Assembly: GCA_020050685.1 (NCBI GenBank)
Contig: JAGVKG010000010.1
Span: 62,001 to 126,000 of the forward strand
DNA length: 64,000 nucleotides
Direction of reading: 5' to 3'
From: Candidatus Obscuribacterales bacterium
GTDB taxonomy: Bacteria; Cyanobacteriota; Vampirovibrionia; Obscuribacterales; Obscuribacteraceae
Every line of letters starts with the position of its first letter. Position 1 is the stretch's first letter. This document shows positions 8,855 through 17,536 of this stretch, in pieces. The position numbers were made by a program, and so were the translations under genes. The notes below the pieces were generated by a model. It saw nothing but the letters and a program-made list of their open reading frames with translations. It ran no database searches and was not told where the DNA came from.

Positions 8855-10684
8855 ATGATTAAGGTCTTGCAAGGTGTATTCGATAGCGACAGGCCCAAGT
8901 TACCCTTGATCGGATCCTTTGCACCGGTAATTTTCATAGTTGCCTACTTTTTGATTGGCTCGTTTTTCATTACCCCCTGGGGTAATTTCCCACTCAATGA
9001 TGATTGGATTTATGGAGAATCAGTCAGGAAACTTCTAGAAAGCGGAAGTTTTCACATGGGAGCCAGTTGTGCTGCTTGCTTTTTGCACATTGCTCTAGGG
9101 GCAGTTGCCTGCAAATTTTTTGGCTACTCTTATGCAGTTCTGAGATGCCTTTCCCTAATTTTTTGGCTTGCCGGATCTTTGGCTTTATATTTAACGGTGC
9201 GCGAAATTGGTCTTAACCAGAAGACAGCGGCAATCTTTGCGCTTGTCTATATGGTCAATCCCATTTTGATGAATGTCAGCTTTTCATATATGACGGATAT
9301 ATCTGCCATTAGTCTGACAATTTTCTATCTCTTGTTCACCGTCAAAGCAGTTAAGCGCGACTCGCCCTGGTTTTTCTTTTTCGCATCCTGTGCCCTACTG
9401 GCAACAATTGCCGTGCGACCCATTGCCGTGGTTGTCGTACCAGCTAATGCCTTTTTGCTTCTAGTCTATTGGCTGCGTAAACGCCACAGTTGGACCATCA
9501 CGATCGGACTGATTGTTTTGCCAATATTTTTGACCTTGATACTGCAACACTACATGAAAGTGACTTCTGAGTTCCCTGAAGGTTACAAGTGGTATACAGG
9601 CGAGATTGCTAGCCTACTGAAAGGTTACTTGCGACACACCGGCAAGTCAGTCTATGTCTCCACGATTTTATTTGGCCAGGTCGCCTGTTATTTGGGACTT
9701 TTCCTTGCACCAATTCTCGTTTCTTTTATTGGCGCATTTCGTGATCTCTTCAAGGCAAAGGTGCGCATAGCATCTATTTGGTTTGTGCAATCAACTGCCA
9801 TTGTGACTTTGACCTTGTCCAATTTAGTGGCCACAAAGGGCCGTTTGATGCCTTCCAATCAAAATCTGTTACGCATGCCGTCAGTTGGCGCCACCAACAT
9901 CATGGGTGTGAATATTCCCGCGCTCAGTTCATCTTGGCGCGGCCTTCTAACCGGCATCTCAGCAACATTTGCTTTTGTATTGCTCGTGATTCTTGGTTCT
10001 GGTGCCAATCGCGCCATCTTGCTTGCCGCTCGAGCCTTGAAGCGCGGTTTAAACGCCCCGGATCAGGCCATCAAAAGAACAACGCTTGCGGGATTCTGCT
10101 TCCTTTCTCTTTCTCTGAATTTCGCTTTCCTGCTTTTGCAACTACGCGTAATAGATCTCGATCGCTACTATTTGCTCGTCGTTGTACCGGTTCTCTTGTG
10201 CTTAGCTTTGTCCTGGCGCTGGTTAAGAGTGCGTGGTAATTTTCCTCTCTCCATCCTCATACTCCTAGTCATGTCCACTTATTCATTGCTTGCCACCAAC
10301 GACTTTGTCAGCTGGAACCGCATGCGCTGGCAGGCCATAACCTCTCTCGAAGCAACGGGTCAGAAATCAAACATTATTGACGGCGGGGCCGAATACAACT
10401 TTTTGCGCGATCCAAATTTGGCCAACAGCGTCGCTTTTGGGCCAGGGTTCCATGGTGTACCGAATCGGGGCAAACCACCACGCGATGCCTGGCGTTGGTG
10501 GCCAATAGCAGAGGACGATTTATATATAATCAGTTTTTCCCCTATACCAGACTATAATATTGTGAAAAACTTTCCCTACTGGAGCGCCCTGACTTTTAGC
10601 CAGCACGATGTGCTTATCCTAAAGAAAAATATTCCGGTCAAGGAAACTCAAAAAACTGCTTCTCTCCACGTCACTCATTTATAA
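8855..10684 (+). CDS. GT-C membrane glycosyltransferase, paralogue of 24435
   Basis: A 609-residue polytopic protein with many hydrophobic segments. The first periplasmic loop carries GNFPLNDDWIYG, with the paired Asp expected for the catalytic site of GT-C (ArnT/PMT-like) transferases that use polyprenyl-phosphate sugars. The C-terminal soluble tail has IDGGAEYNF and WRWW. The protein at 24435 shares the NFPLNDDW-YG, ACFLH, SYxVLRC and IDGGAEYNF blocks and the same length, so they are recent paralogues. I use the ATG at 8855, preceded by AAGG/GAG; a TTG at 8816 in the same frame lies inside the promoter and would be upstream of the transcript. Confidence 0.75.
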   Translation: MIKVLQGVFDSDRPKLPLIGSFAPVIFIVAYFLIGSFFITPWGNFPLNDDWIYGESVRKLLESGSFHMGASCAACFLHIALGAVACKFFGYSYAVLRCLSLIFWLAGSLALYLTVREIGLNQKTAAIFALVYMVNPILMNVSFSYMTDISAISLTIFYLLFTVKAVKRDSPWFFFFASCALLATIAVRPIAVVVVPANAFLLLVYWLRKRHSWTITIGLIVLPIFLTLILQHYMKVTSEFPEGYKWYTGEIASLLKGYLRHTGKSVYVSTILFGQVACYLGLFLAPILVSFIGAFRDLFKAKVRIASIWFVQSTAIVTLTLSNLVATKGRLMPSNQNLLRMPSVGATNIMGVNIPALSSSWRGLLTGISATFAFVLLVILGSGANRAILLAARALKRGLNAPDQAIKRTTLAGFCFLSLSLNFAFLLLQLRVIDLDRYYLLVVVPVLLCLALSWRWLRVRGNFPLSILILLVMSTYSLLATNDFVSWNRMRWQAITSLEATGQKSNIIDGGAEYNFLRDPNLANSVAFGPGFHGVPNRGKPPRDAWRWWPIAEDDLYIISFSPIPDYNIVKNFPYWSALTFSQHDVLILKKNIPVKETQKTASLHVTHL

Positions 10685-10718
10685 AGCCCTTACTAATCAC
10701 CCGAGGAATGAGATCAAT

Positions 10719-11531
10719 ATGTTGAAAACCAAAGACAAATATAGCTTGGAGCAAATCCGTGATTTCTGGACTGAACAGGCAAAAGAGCATGGACAGTCTT
10801 ATCAAGCATCGTGGTCCGATCAAAATGCAATTGATTTGGAAATCCGCGAGATTGCCAGCCGCTTGCAAGATGGCGATAAGGTTCTCGACATCGGTTGCGC
10901 TAACGGCTACTCCACCCTGCATTTTGCCGCCGACAAAAAATTACAAATTCGTGGACTCGACTACATACCCGAAATGATTGAGGCCGCTCAGACCAGTCTA
11001 TCTCAGTGTGCTAGTCGACTTAAAAGTACAGTCGAATTTGCAGTTGGCGATATTACATCCCTGAAGGAAGTAGAACAAGCTTACGACAAGGCTGTGGTGA
11101 TTAGAGTCCTGATTAATTTGGAGACTTGGGAGAACCAAAAGGCAGCATTAAGACAATGCATAAAAGTGTTGAAGCCAGGTGGTACATTGCTTTTGTCGGA
11201 AGCGACGGTACAAGGTTGGCAGAAGCTGAACTCTATGCGCAAAGAGTGGGACTTGCCGCAAATTCCGATGCCTGCCTTCAATCAATATCTCGATGAAGAG
11301 AAAGTCATCGATTATGTTTCCTCAGATCTGGAACTAAAAGAACTAGTAAACTTCTCCAGCACCTATTTTGTTTTGACCCGCATCGTCAAACCATTATTGG
11401 CAAAAGCATCTAATATCGGTATGGATGCAGCAGCAAATCCAGCTATGGAATGGAATCGCTTTGCCGGTTTACTACCAGCTGCAGGCGACTATGGAACACA
11501 AAAGTTATTTGTCTTCCAAAAACGCTCTTAA
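10719..11531 (+). CDS. class I SAM-dependent methyltransferase
   Basis: A 270-residue enzyme with motif I VLDIGCANGYS at about residue 55, motif II-like GLDYIPEMIEAA, and VLKPGGTLLLSEA of motif III. The N-terminal SLEQIRDFWTEQAKEHG is typical of class I methyltransferases found in sugar and O-antigen clusters. It follows the GT-C gene by 34 bp and precedes another methyltransferase by 18 bp, so all three are likely one transcript. Acceptor unknown. Confidence 0.78.
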   Translation: MLKTKDKYSLEQIRDFWTEQAKEHGQSYQASWSDQNAIDLEIREIASRLQDGDKVLDIGCANGYSTLHFAADKKLQIRGLDYIPEMIEAAQTSLSQCASRLKSTVEFAVGDITSLKEVEQAYDKAVVIRVLINLETWENQKAALRQCIKVLKPGGTLLLSEATVQGWQKLNSMRKEWDLPQIPMPAFNQYLDEEKVIDYVSSDLELKELVNFSSTYFVLTRIVKPLLAKASNIGMDAAANPAMEWNRFAGLLPAAGDYGTQKLFVFQKRS

Positions 11532-11549
11532 GAAGGCAACGTCGACACA

Positions 11550-12332
11550 GTGAAAAGCATTGCCCATAGTGATGCAAATGTAAGTGTTGGGTTCGACCCT
11601 AACTATTTTGCCCAGCTCGCCAAGTTGGAACCATATAATTTCTGGTTTCGGGCCAGAAATAAGTTAATCACATGGGCTTTTTCCCGCTACTGCTATCCAG
11701 TTGATAATTTTCTTGAGATTGGCTGTGGAACTGGTTTTGTTTTGTCAGCTATGTCCAAATCGTTTCCGCTGCTTAAGCTCTTTGGCAGCGAGCTCTATGC
11801 AGAAGGGCTTGCCTTTGCTCAACAAAGAGTACCGCAAGCAACGCTTTTGCAACTGGATGCCACGGCGATGCCACATGAAAGTGAATTCGACGTAATTGGT
11901 GCCTTCGATGTTTTGGAACACATTGAAGATGATGTAGAGGTACTTTGCCAAATTAAAAAAGCGCTTCGCTCTGGCGGTACCTTAATCATGACAGTACCGC
12001 AGCACCAATTTCTTTGGAGCCGTTCAGACGAATTCGCCCATCACTTTCGCAGATATGAGGCCGGTGACTTAATTAACAAGCTAAGACAAGCGGGATTTTG
12101 CAAAATCCGGCAAACCTCATTTTATTCTTCTTTGTTGCCTCTGATGCTTGCCTCAAGGATCTGGCAGCACTTTTCTCCGAAAGAATACAATGTCATGTCG
12201 GAGCTAAAAATCACAAGCGGCATTGTTGGTTTTTTCCTGGAACGAATCCTGGACCTAGAGCTGCTTATGATTCGCTTAGGAATCTCATTTCCTTTTGGTG
12301 GCACGCTTTTAGTGGTAGCAAAAGCAATTTAG
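11550..12332 (+). CDS. class I SAM-dependent methyltransferase (UbiG-like fold)
   Basis: A 260-residue enzyme: motif I FLEIGCGTGF at about residue 53, then AFDVLEHIEDD and LRSGGTLIMTVPQH, the conserved blocks of the Methyltransf_11/23 group. SDEFAHHFRRY, which follows, is a block I associate with methyltransferases of surface-glycan clusters. A hydrophobic stretch near the C-terminus (YSSLLPLMLASRIW) may bind membrane. Start is a GTG at 11550. Its stop overlaps by 4 bp the stop of the convergent wecE gene. Confidence 0.78.
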   Translation: MKSIAHSDANVSVGFDPNYFAQLAKLEPYNFWFRARNKLITWAFSRYCYPVDNFLEIGCGTGFVLSAMSKSFPLLKLFGSELYAEGLAFAQQRVPQATLLQLDATAMPHESEFDVIGAFDVLEHIEDDVEVLCQIKKALRSGGTLIMTVPQHQFLWSRSDEFAHHFRRYEAGDLINKLRQAGFCKIRQTSFYSSLLPLMLASRIWQHFSPKEYNVMSELKITSGIVGFFLERILDLELLMIRLGISFPFGGTLLVVAKAI

Positions 12333-13531
12333 GGCAACGTGGAACTAGCGGTCTGAGCAGACAAATTTGGATTTACAGTTACGGATACTTCGCCTCTTAC
12401 CCGGAATTGCTTGATCGCCTCGATGACTGAGTCCTGCTCACTGGTGGCTAGATTGTTGAAAAATGGCAGTCTGAGAATTGTGTCGCTTACACGTTCAGTG
12501 ACAGGACAATCTCCTAGTTTGCCACCAAAAGCCAACCCCATGGTCGAAAGATGTAATGGCAGGTAGTGATAGACAGCCATTATTCCTCGCTGTTTTAGAT
12601 GTTCGATCAGCGCTTGCCTTTCGGAAAGCGAGTTCAAAATCAAATAAAACATATGATATGGCTGCTCACAATGTGCCGGCACAACCGGTAGTCCAACTTT
12701 GCTTTCGAATGCCCATTCTTGCAGTCCTTCATGATAGCGCTGCCATATCTGTTGGCGTTTGCTTTGAATGGATTCCTGGCTTTCAAATTGAGCGTAAAGA
12801 AAAGCAGCCAAAAGATCGGACGGCAAGAAACTCGATCCAATATCAACCCAACTATATTTGTCGACCTGCCCTCGAAAGAAGCGGCTACGATTCGTACCTT
12901 TTTCTCTGATTATTTCTGCCCGATCGATGAATTGCGGATCGTTAAGCAGAAGAGCACCGCCCTCGCCGCAGCTTATGTTTTTTGTTTCATGGAAGCTTTG
13001 AGTGCTGATTGAGCCAAAGGTACCAAGATATTTTGACTTGTACTTGCCAAATAATCCGTGAGCATTATCCTCGACTACCTCAATTCCATATTTGCCGGCG
13101 ATAGCCATAATCTGATCCATCTCTGCCCCAACACCGGCATAGTGCACCACTGCAATTGCTTTTGTGCGTGGCGTAATCAGAGATTCTATTTTGCTTTCAT
13201 CGATATTAAGCGTGTCTGGCCTTATATCTGCAAACACCGGCTTAACGCCACGAAGCACAAAAGCATTGGCGGTCGATACGAAAGTAAATGATGGGACTAT
13301 TACTTCATCACCGACCTGACAATCTAAAAGCATTGCCGCCATTTCCAAAGCATGCGTGCAGGATGTAGTTAGCAAGGCTTTGCCAATGCCGAGATAACTC
13401 TCTAGGAAGTTGTGACATTTCTTGGTGAATGATCCATCACCAGATACATGCCCATTGGCTATGGCTTCGACGATGTACTCTCGCTCTTTACCTTCAAAGC
13501 AGGGGCGATTGAAAACGATGCGATAACTCAT
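12329..13531 (-). CDS. wecE: dTDP-4-amino-4,6-dideoxygalactose transaminase
   Basis: A 400-residue PLP enzyme of the DegT/DnrJ/EryC1/StrS family. The blocks VGDEVIVPSFTFVSTANAF, VVHYAGV and EIIREKGTNRS-FFRGQVDKY match WecE/RffA of enterobacterial common antigen synthesis, which makes dTDP-Fuc4N from dTDP-4-keto-6-deoxyglucose. The PLP lysine is K184 in SFHETKN. The final ~20 residues after IKQFRVRGE extend beyond the usual end. It overlaps the ArnC-like GT2 gene by 4 bp (ATGA), so the amino sugar is probably the product this GT2, or a partner, loads onto a lipid carrier. No rmlA/rmlB genes are in the window. Confidence 0.88.
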   Translation of the reverse strand: MSYRIVFNRPCFEGKEREYIVEAIANGHVSGDGSFTKKCHNFLESYLGIGKALLTTSCTHALEMAAMLLDCQVGDEVIVPSFTFVSTANAFVLRGVKPVFADIRPDTLNIDESKIESLITPRTKAIAVVHYAGVGAEMDQIMAIAGKYGIEVVEDNAHGLFGKYKSKYLGTFGSISTQSFHETKNISCGEGGALLLNDPQFIDRAEIIREKGTNRSRFFRGQVDKYSWVDIGSSFLPSDLLAAFLYAQFESQESIQSKRQQIWQRYHEGLQEWAFESKVGLPVVPAHCEQPYHMFYLILNSLSERQALIEHLKQRGIMAVYHYLPLHLSTMGLAFGGKLGDCPVTERVSDTILRLPFFNNLATSEQDSVIEAIKQFRVRGEVSVTVNPNLSAQTASSTLP

Positions 13532-14505
13532 GCAACATCTTCTCTAGCACCAACTTCAAACAACTCAATATCCAAATATGGATCTCGAGCCTCAGCAATT
13601 GGCCTCACTACATATGATGGCTTATCCATAGTTCTCAAATATATGCGCGACAAATATTCGCCAATTATACCCAGAGCGAAAAGCTGAGCACCGCTAAACA
13701 TGGCGATAATCGAGGCAATAAACGGAAAGCCGGGAATCACTGTACCTGAGATGAAATAGCGGGTCAGGACATAGCCTAAAACGAATACACCAAAAGCCAG
13801 CATAAAGAATCCGGACCAACTAGCAAGCTGCAAAGGCAACACACTATAGCCAGTCAACATATTGAAGGCATGAGTAACAAGTTTGAAAAATGTATAGTTA
13901 GATTTACCATGGGCCCTAGCCTCATGCCGTAAGCGCACGACAGAAAATCTTGTCGTGCCCCACGAAAGAAGTACATCAATATTGACGAAAGGGTTAGCAT
14001 ACGAAGCGAAGGCATTTCGCACCGTCGTACGAAATGCGCGAAACGGGCTGATGTTACTCGCAGCTTGAGCACCCATGGCATTTTGCAGCAATAATTTTGT
14101 CAGATTTGAGGCTTGGTTGCGGAAGACTCCATGATTTTGTTTGAGCGGCGCACCATAAACAACATCATAGCCTTCGGCCAATTTCTCCAATAGCAAAGGA
14201 ATCTGATTCGGAGGGTGCTGCAAGTCATCATCAAGCGTGACAATTACTTCGTATTTAGCAGCACGAACTCCGCAGAGCAAAGCATTATGCTGACCAAAAT
14301 TGCGCACCAGATCAATTCCCTGAACCCAAGGATGCTCCTTCATCAAACGGAGCACCTTCGACCAACTGTCGTCTCGGCTGGCGTCATTAACCAAGATCAG
14401 CTCGTATTCACTTGCTACCTGATCCAAAACCGGCTTGAGCTGTTCTACGAGCGCGGACAATGTAACTGCACTGTTATACACAGGTACAACCACGGAAATC
14501 TTCAA
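13528..14505 (-). CDS. GT2 glycosyltransferase, ArnC/DPM1-like
   Basis: A 325-residue inverting GT-A enzyme: VVVPVYNS at the N-terminus, VNDASRDDSW, and the metal-binding LDDDLQHPP near residue 95. Two C-terminal transmembrane segments follow (FFMLAFGVFVLGYVL and FIASIIAMFSGAQLFALG), then EYLSRIYLR. This architecture is that of ArnC/GtrB/DPM1 enzymes, which transfer a sugar from a nucleotide to undecaprenyl phosphate for use by GT-C enzymes. Translationally coupled to wecE by an ATGA overlap. Sugar specificity cannot be read; a 4-amino-6-deoxy sugar is a reasonable guess. Confidence 0.85.
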   Translation of the reverse strand: MKISVVVPVYNSAVTLSALVEQLKPVLDQVASEYELILVNDASRDDSWSKVLRLMKEHPWVQGIDLVRNFGQHNALLCGVRAAKYEVIVTLDDDLQHPPNQIPLLLEKLAEGYDVVYGAPLKQNHGVFRNQASNLTKLLLQNAMGAQAASNISPFRAFRTTVRNAFASYANPFVNIDVLLSWGTTRFSVVRLRHEARAHGKSNYTFFKLVTHAFNMLTGYSVLPLQLASWSGFFMLAFGVFVLGYVLTRYFISGTVIPGFPFIASIIAMFSGAQLFALGIIGEYLSRIYLRTMDKPSYVVRPIAEARDPYLDIELFEVGAREDVA

Positions 14506-14743
14506 CCAACGCCTCGAACAATCTAGGTTTTTTATTCAGTAATAGACTTGCTCATTTAGGATAGCATTAAAGCTGTCTTATTGAAATCAGATTAAGGTCA
14601 GCAGTCATGGTTAATTTCGGCCGATATCTACACTCGATATCGAACAGACACGCCACCGATCCGGGAGTGTATATAGCCATGCTGTGTAACACGAAACTGT
14701 ACACAGCCAGGAAGATAAGGATCGCGTGCATCACCAAATAATA

Positions 14744-14837
14744 TGTCATCCTGAGGAGGACTTAGCACGACGAAGGACCCCTCATATTGCTTCGTGAGCA
14801 TGAGAGATCCTTCGTCGCGAAGCTCCTCAGGATGACA
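14744..14837. repeat. 94-bp long inverted-repeat element
   Basis: Outer arms TGTCATCCTGAGGAG (14744-14758) and CTCCTCAGGATGACA (14823-14837) are perfect complements, and inner arms CGACGAAGGA (14768-14777) and TCCTTCGTCG (14808-14817) pair as well. The whole unit can fold as one long hairpin. A related, decayed copy starts at 34508. Confidence 0.75.
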
Positions 14838-14844
14838 GTTTAGT

Positions 14845-14858
14845 GGGCGCCCCTACGG
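14845..14858 (+). repeat. partial CCCCTAC-tail hairpin repeat
   Basis: GGGCGCCCCTACGG matches the right end of the fuller copies at 36263, 39266 and 53354: a GGGC/GCCC core followed by CTACRG. The long stem is missing here, so this is a truncated copy abutting the long hairpin element. Confidence 0.45.
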
Positions 14859-14865
14859 ATGCGAT

Positions 14866-15123
14866 CTACTTAATTTCCAGAACTGGTGCCGCTTCAGTAA
14901 CATCGCCCTTAGCTTCTGGCTTGGTTTCCGCCTTAGCTTCGGAAGTTGCTTCGGTTTTCGCGATTGCTTTGCCAGCGTCCTTGCCGGAATCCTTATTGGA
15001 TTCTTTGGCTGGTGCGCACTCGGTTGGTGAGCACGGCTTGTGATGACCAGGACAGGCAAATGCTTGTACGGCAAATGTAGTTGCCACTAATGCGACTGCG
15101 CCGGCTGTAAGTATGTTCTTCAT
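14866..15123 (-). CDS. small secreted Lys/Glu/Ala-rich protein with Cys/His cluster
   Basis: An 85-residue protein with a Sec signal peptide (MKNILTAGAVALVATTFAVQ, cleavage probably after AFA). The mature part begins CPGHHKPCSPTEC, three Cys and two His in 13 residues, which could bind a metal, and continues as a low-complexity Lys/Glu/Ala/Thr tail. I chose the ATG at 15123 because GGAG lies 6 bases upstream (GGAGACAACA) and the signal peptide starts there; a longer upstream reading has no such support. Function unknown. The mature composition could also suit a cell-wall or matrix protein. Confidence 0.6.
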   Translation of the reverse strand: MKNILTAGAVALVATTFAVQAFACPGHHKPCSPTECAPAKESNKDSGKDAGKAIAKTEATSEAKAETKPEAKGDVTEAAPVLEIK

Positions 15124-15181
15124 TGTTGTCTCCATTTTTGTAGTAATCGAATTATTCCATATCATCTTGTAAGTCTGTCCA

Positions 15182-16153
15182 TCAACCTTTGGTAGAACCC
15201 GAAACCAAGACAGCCTCTTTCTCGCCTGGTGATGACTCAACTCTTTTATGCGCGTGTTTCACACGAGCCAATTGTGTGCCAATAAGCACCATGGCAATTC
15301 CAACAATCTGCCAGTTTGATATTGGTTCTTTTAAAAGCAAGCTAGCCAAAATAATTATCGTCGGACGCTCAAGCATGGTGAGCACAGAAACGCGCGTGGA
15401 GCCTAATTTGGATATGGCATAAAGAAAAGCAATGTTAGCAATTACTGCGGCAGCACCCATCCACACTCCAAGCGGCCAAGCCATTTGGGGAATCTGCCCA
15501 ACAAACGGAGTAAAGAACAAGAGCGCACAGGTGCCATTAATCAAGAACACATACGTCGATACCAAAACTGGCGGAACGATTCTTGTCACTGTTTCCAAAC
15601 GCGTTCTATAAATAACCACGCTCGTCACGACAACCGCCAAACAAGCGAGTCCTTGCAGTTGCCAGAGACCTGAGCCGGTGAAAATACTCTGAACCTGGAC
15701 AGTCAGCACAACGCCAAGAAATGCCAGTGCAAATCCTAGCCAGAATTTCATTCCCAAAACGTCCCGACCAAGCCACTGATTCACCAGCGCCACAAACGCA
15801 GGTGTCGTCGTCAGGATCGTAATCACCATAACGGCGGGCAGGTACTTAAGCGAAAGAATCGTCATCCCACTCGTAAACATCAATTGCAAACTAACCGATG
15901 CCACTTGCAAAAACTTTTTGGTTCCCACCCATTTGAATTTCAAAAGCAGGGGCAAAATGAAGAACAAACCAAACGCTGTCTTGAGATAGAAAAGCTGAAA
16001 TGGCGTTGCCAAACCGCGATAACCAAACTTCACCAAAATTGGCTCGATAGATGCTCCCAATAGCACCATGATGATGCCACCCGAAGTTACCATCTTGTCG
16101 ACAAATTCCTGCTGACTTGATCGCGTTTGCTCTGCCGGTGCGGTGTTATGCAT
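15182..16153 (-). CDS. DMT-superfamily exporter, EamA family
   Basis: A 323-residue integral membrane protein with about ten hydrophobic segments in two repeated halves, the EamA (DUF6) pattern; the second half has SKLGSTRVSVLTMLERPTI and ends MVLIGTQLARVKH. EamA proteins export amino acids and small metabolites. Its ATG lies inside the last codons of the opine dehydrogenase gene (8-bp overlap), so the two are translationally coupled and the transporter probably moves that enzyme's product. The precise cargo is not visible. Confidence 0.83.
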   Translation of the reverse strand: MHNTAPAEQTRSSQQEFVDKMVTSGGIIMVLLGASIEPILVKFGYRGLATPFQLFYLKTAFGLFFILPLLLKFKWVGTKKFLQVASVSLQLMFTSGMTILSLKYLPAVMVITILTTTPAFVALVNQWLGRDVLGMKFWLGFALAFLGVVLTVQVQSIFTGSGLWQLQGLACLAVVVTSVVIYRTRLETVTRIVPPVLVSTYVFLINGTCALLFFTPFVGQIPQMAWPLGVWMGAAAVIANIAFLYAISKLGSTRVSVLTMLERPTIIILASLLLKEPISNWQIVGIAMVLIGTQLARVKHAHKRVESSPGEKEAVLVSGSTKG

Positions 16154-17333
16154 TTAACACCTCAACAATTTCTTCCCGACTCATATTCGCCAATCCAAGT
16201 CTTTCTAAAGTTCTGCCTTGCTTACGGAAATCCTGCTTGATCAAAATCGAGGCGATGTTAATTGCTGAATCGATCATCGGCGTGTTTAGCCCGGCAACTC
16301 TGGCAAGCTCCTGCATTGGTATCAAGCTGCAAGAAACATCTTCGCTGATAAAACGGTGATCTAACGTGTCTGGCGATTTGCTGTGACGATAATTCGGTAC
16401 TGTTTTCATTGCTTCGAACAAGCCGCCATCCGTATCACAAGTGTAATATTTGTTGAGCAATTCGGCCATTGGTATCAAGCTTGTGCCATATGCTGTCGCA
16501 ATACTTCCGAACTCTGATTCCATTTGTTCCAAAAGGGCAATTGTCTTTTTGGTAAATCCTTCATAGTAAAAAAGGAATTGCTCTCCTCTGTCTATTGCGT
16601 TCATGTTAGCAATCATCGTCAGCGTGTGTGCAAATGCACCAAAATCGGTTAAGCCGCGCTGGACAATATTTTCTGCTGGCTCCAAGCCCGGGAAAAACTC
16701 CTTGATGATTTCCGCAGAGGCAAGTGTTTGCGAACGCGAGCGAGCGGAGAAAAGCGTCCATGCTTTGTATCCGCGAATCCATATAGATTGATCTGGCTGA
16801 ATTCTGCCAGCAAACAATGCATCAGTTTCCAGAACAGTTACATCAGCCGCGCCACACTGCTTCAAGACTCTTTCAAACTCAAGCACGCCACCAAACTTGC
16901 CGGAAAACAAAATGATCTTGCTTCCTCTCTTGAGATGCGGCGCAAGATTTCGCGCCACATCTGCGTAAGCGTTTGTGACCGTGCAAACAAAAATGATTTC
17001 GCAGTTAGCGGCAAATGTCGCAGCGTCTGCAGATGTCTTCTTCACAGCAAATGCGCCGTTCAACTTTCCTTGCGCATTTATTTGTCCTGACGCAACAATG
17101 TTGCCAATTCGCTTTAGATCGCGAACCAGGATGTGCACCGGGTAACCCTGCGAAGACAAATAGCAAGCAAGCGAGTGCGCCGAATTACCACCACCGACAA
17201 TGCCTACCGTTTTCTTGCGCACGGAAATCGGGCCAGCCAGCGACGCTGTCGGCTGATGATCATGCAGTATTGATGCCGAAAGATTTTGAAAGAGTGAATT
17301 GTTGATGACTTCAGCCAAATGTCTGATTCCCAA
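16146..17333 (-). CDS. opine/octopine dehydrogenase-family NAD(P)-dependent oxidoreductase
   Basis: A 395-residue enzyme whose Rossmann motif VGIVGGGNSAHSLA (residues ~43-56) and C-terminal all-helical domain (AFAHTLTMIANMNAID, YYEGFTKK, YGTSLIPM, DHRFISEDV) match the octopine/nopaline dehydrogenase family. These enzymes join an amino acid to a keto acid reductively and include metallophore enzymes of the CntM type. The 42 residues before the Rossmann motif are unusual and start at a TTG without a clear ribosome site, so the true start may be later, for instance a GTG near 17222. The gene overlaps an EamA exporter. No nicotianamine-synthase-like partner is in the window. Confidence 0.82.
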   Translation of the reverse strand: MGIRHLAEVINNSLFQNLSASILHDHQPTASLAGPISVRKKTVGIVGGGNSAHSLACYLSSQGYPVHILVRDLKRIGNIVASGQINAQGKLNGAFAVKKTSADAATFAANCEIIFVCTVTNAYADVARNLAPHLKRGSKIILFSGKFGGVLEFERVLKQCGAADVTVLETDALFAGRIQPDQSIWIRGYKAWTLFSARSRSQTLASAEIIKEFFPGLEPAENIVQRGLTDFGAFAHTLTMIANMNAIDRGEQFLFYYEGFTKKTIALLEQMESEFGSIATAYGTSLIPMAELLNKYYTCDTDGGLFEAMKTVPNYRHSKSPDTLDHRFISEDVSCSLIPMQELARVAGLNTPMIDSAINIASILIKQDFRKQGRTLERLGLANMSREEIVEVLNA

Positions 17334-17536
17334 GCGCTTTCACTAAGCCTTCGATTATAGGGAGAATTGACCCAAATCGACCCCATGACAATCCCGGTTG
17401 CAAATATAGTTAATTAAACCCTTGATAATGTAGAGCAACACTGCGCAATGGAATATTGAAATGGCATTATCGATCCTGCATAATTCCTGCCTATTCATTG
17501 GAGCCTGCAAGATAATCAATTCCAGGAGGGCTAGGC

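Larger units (their letters stand above)
14506..14865. other. intergenic gap with hairpin repeats
   Basis: This 360-bp stretch between the GT2 start and the end of the small secreted-protein gene holds no convincing gene. Its right part carries the long hairpin at 14744-14837 and a fragment of the CCCCTACGG repeat at 14845-14858. The left part, upstream of the GT2/wecE operon, must contain that operon's promoter, but I see no clear -35/-10 pair. Confidence 0.6.
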
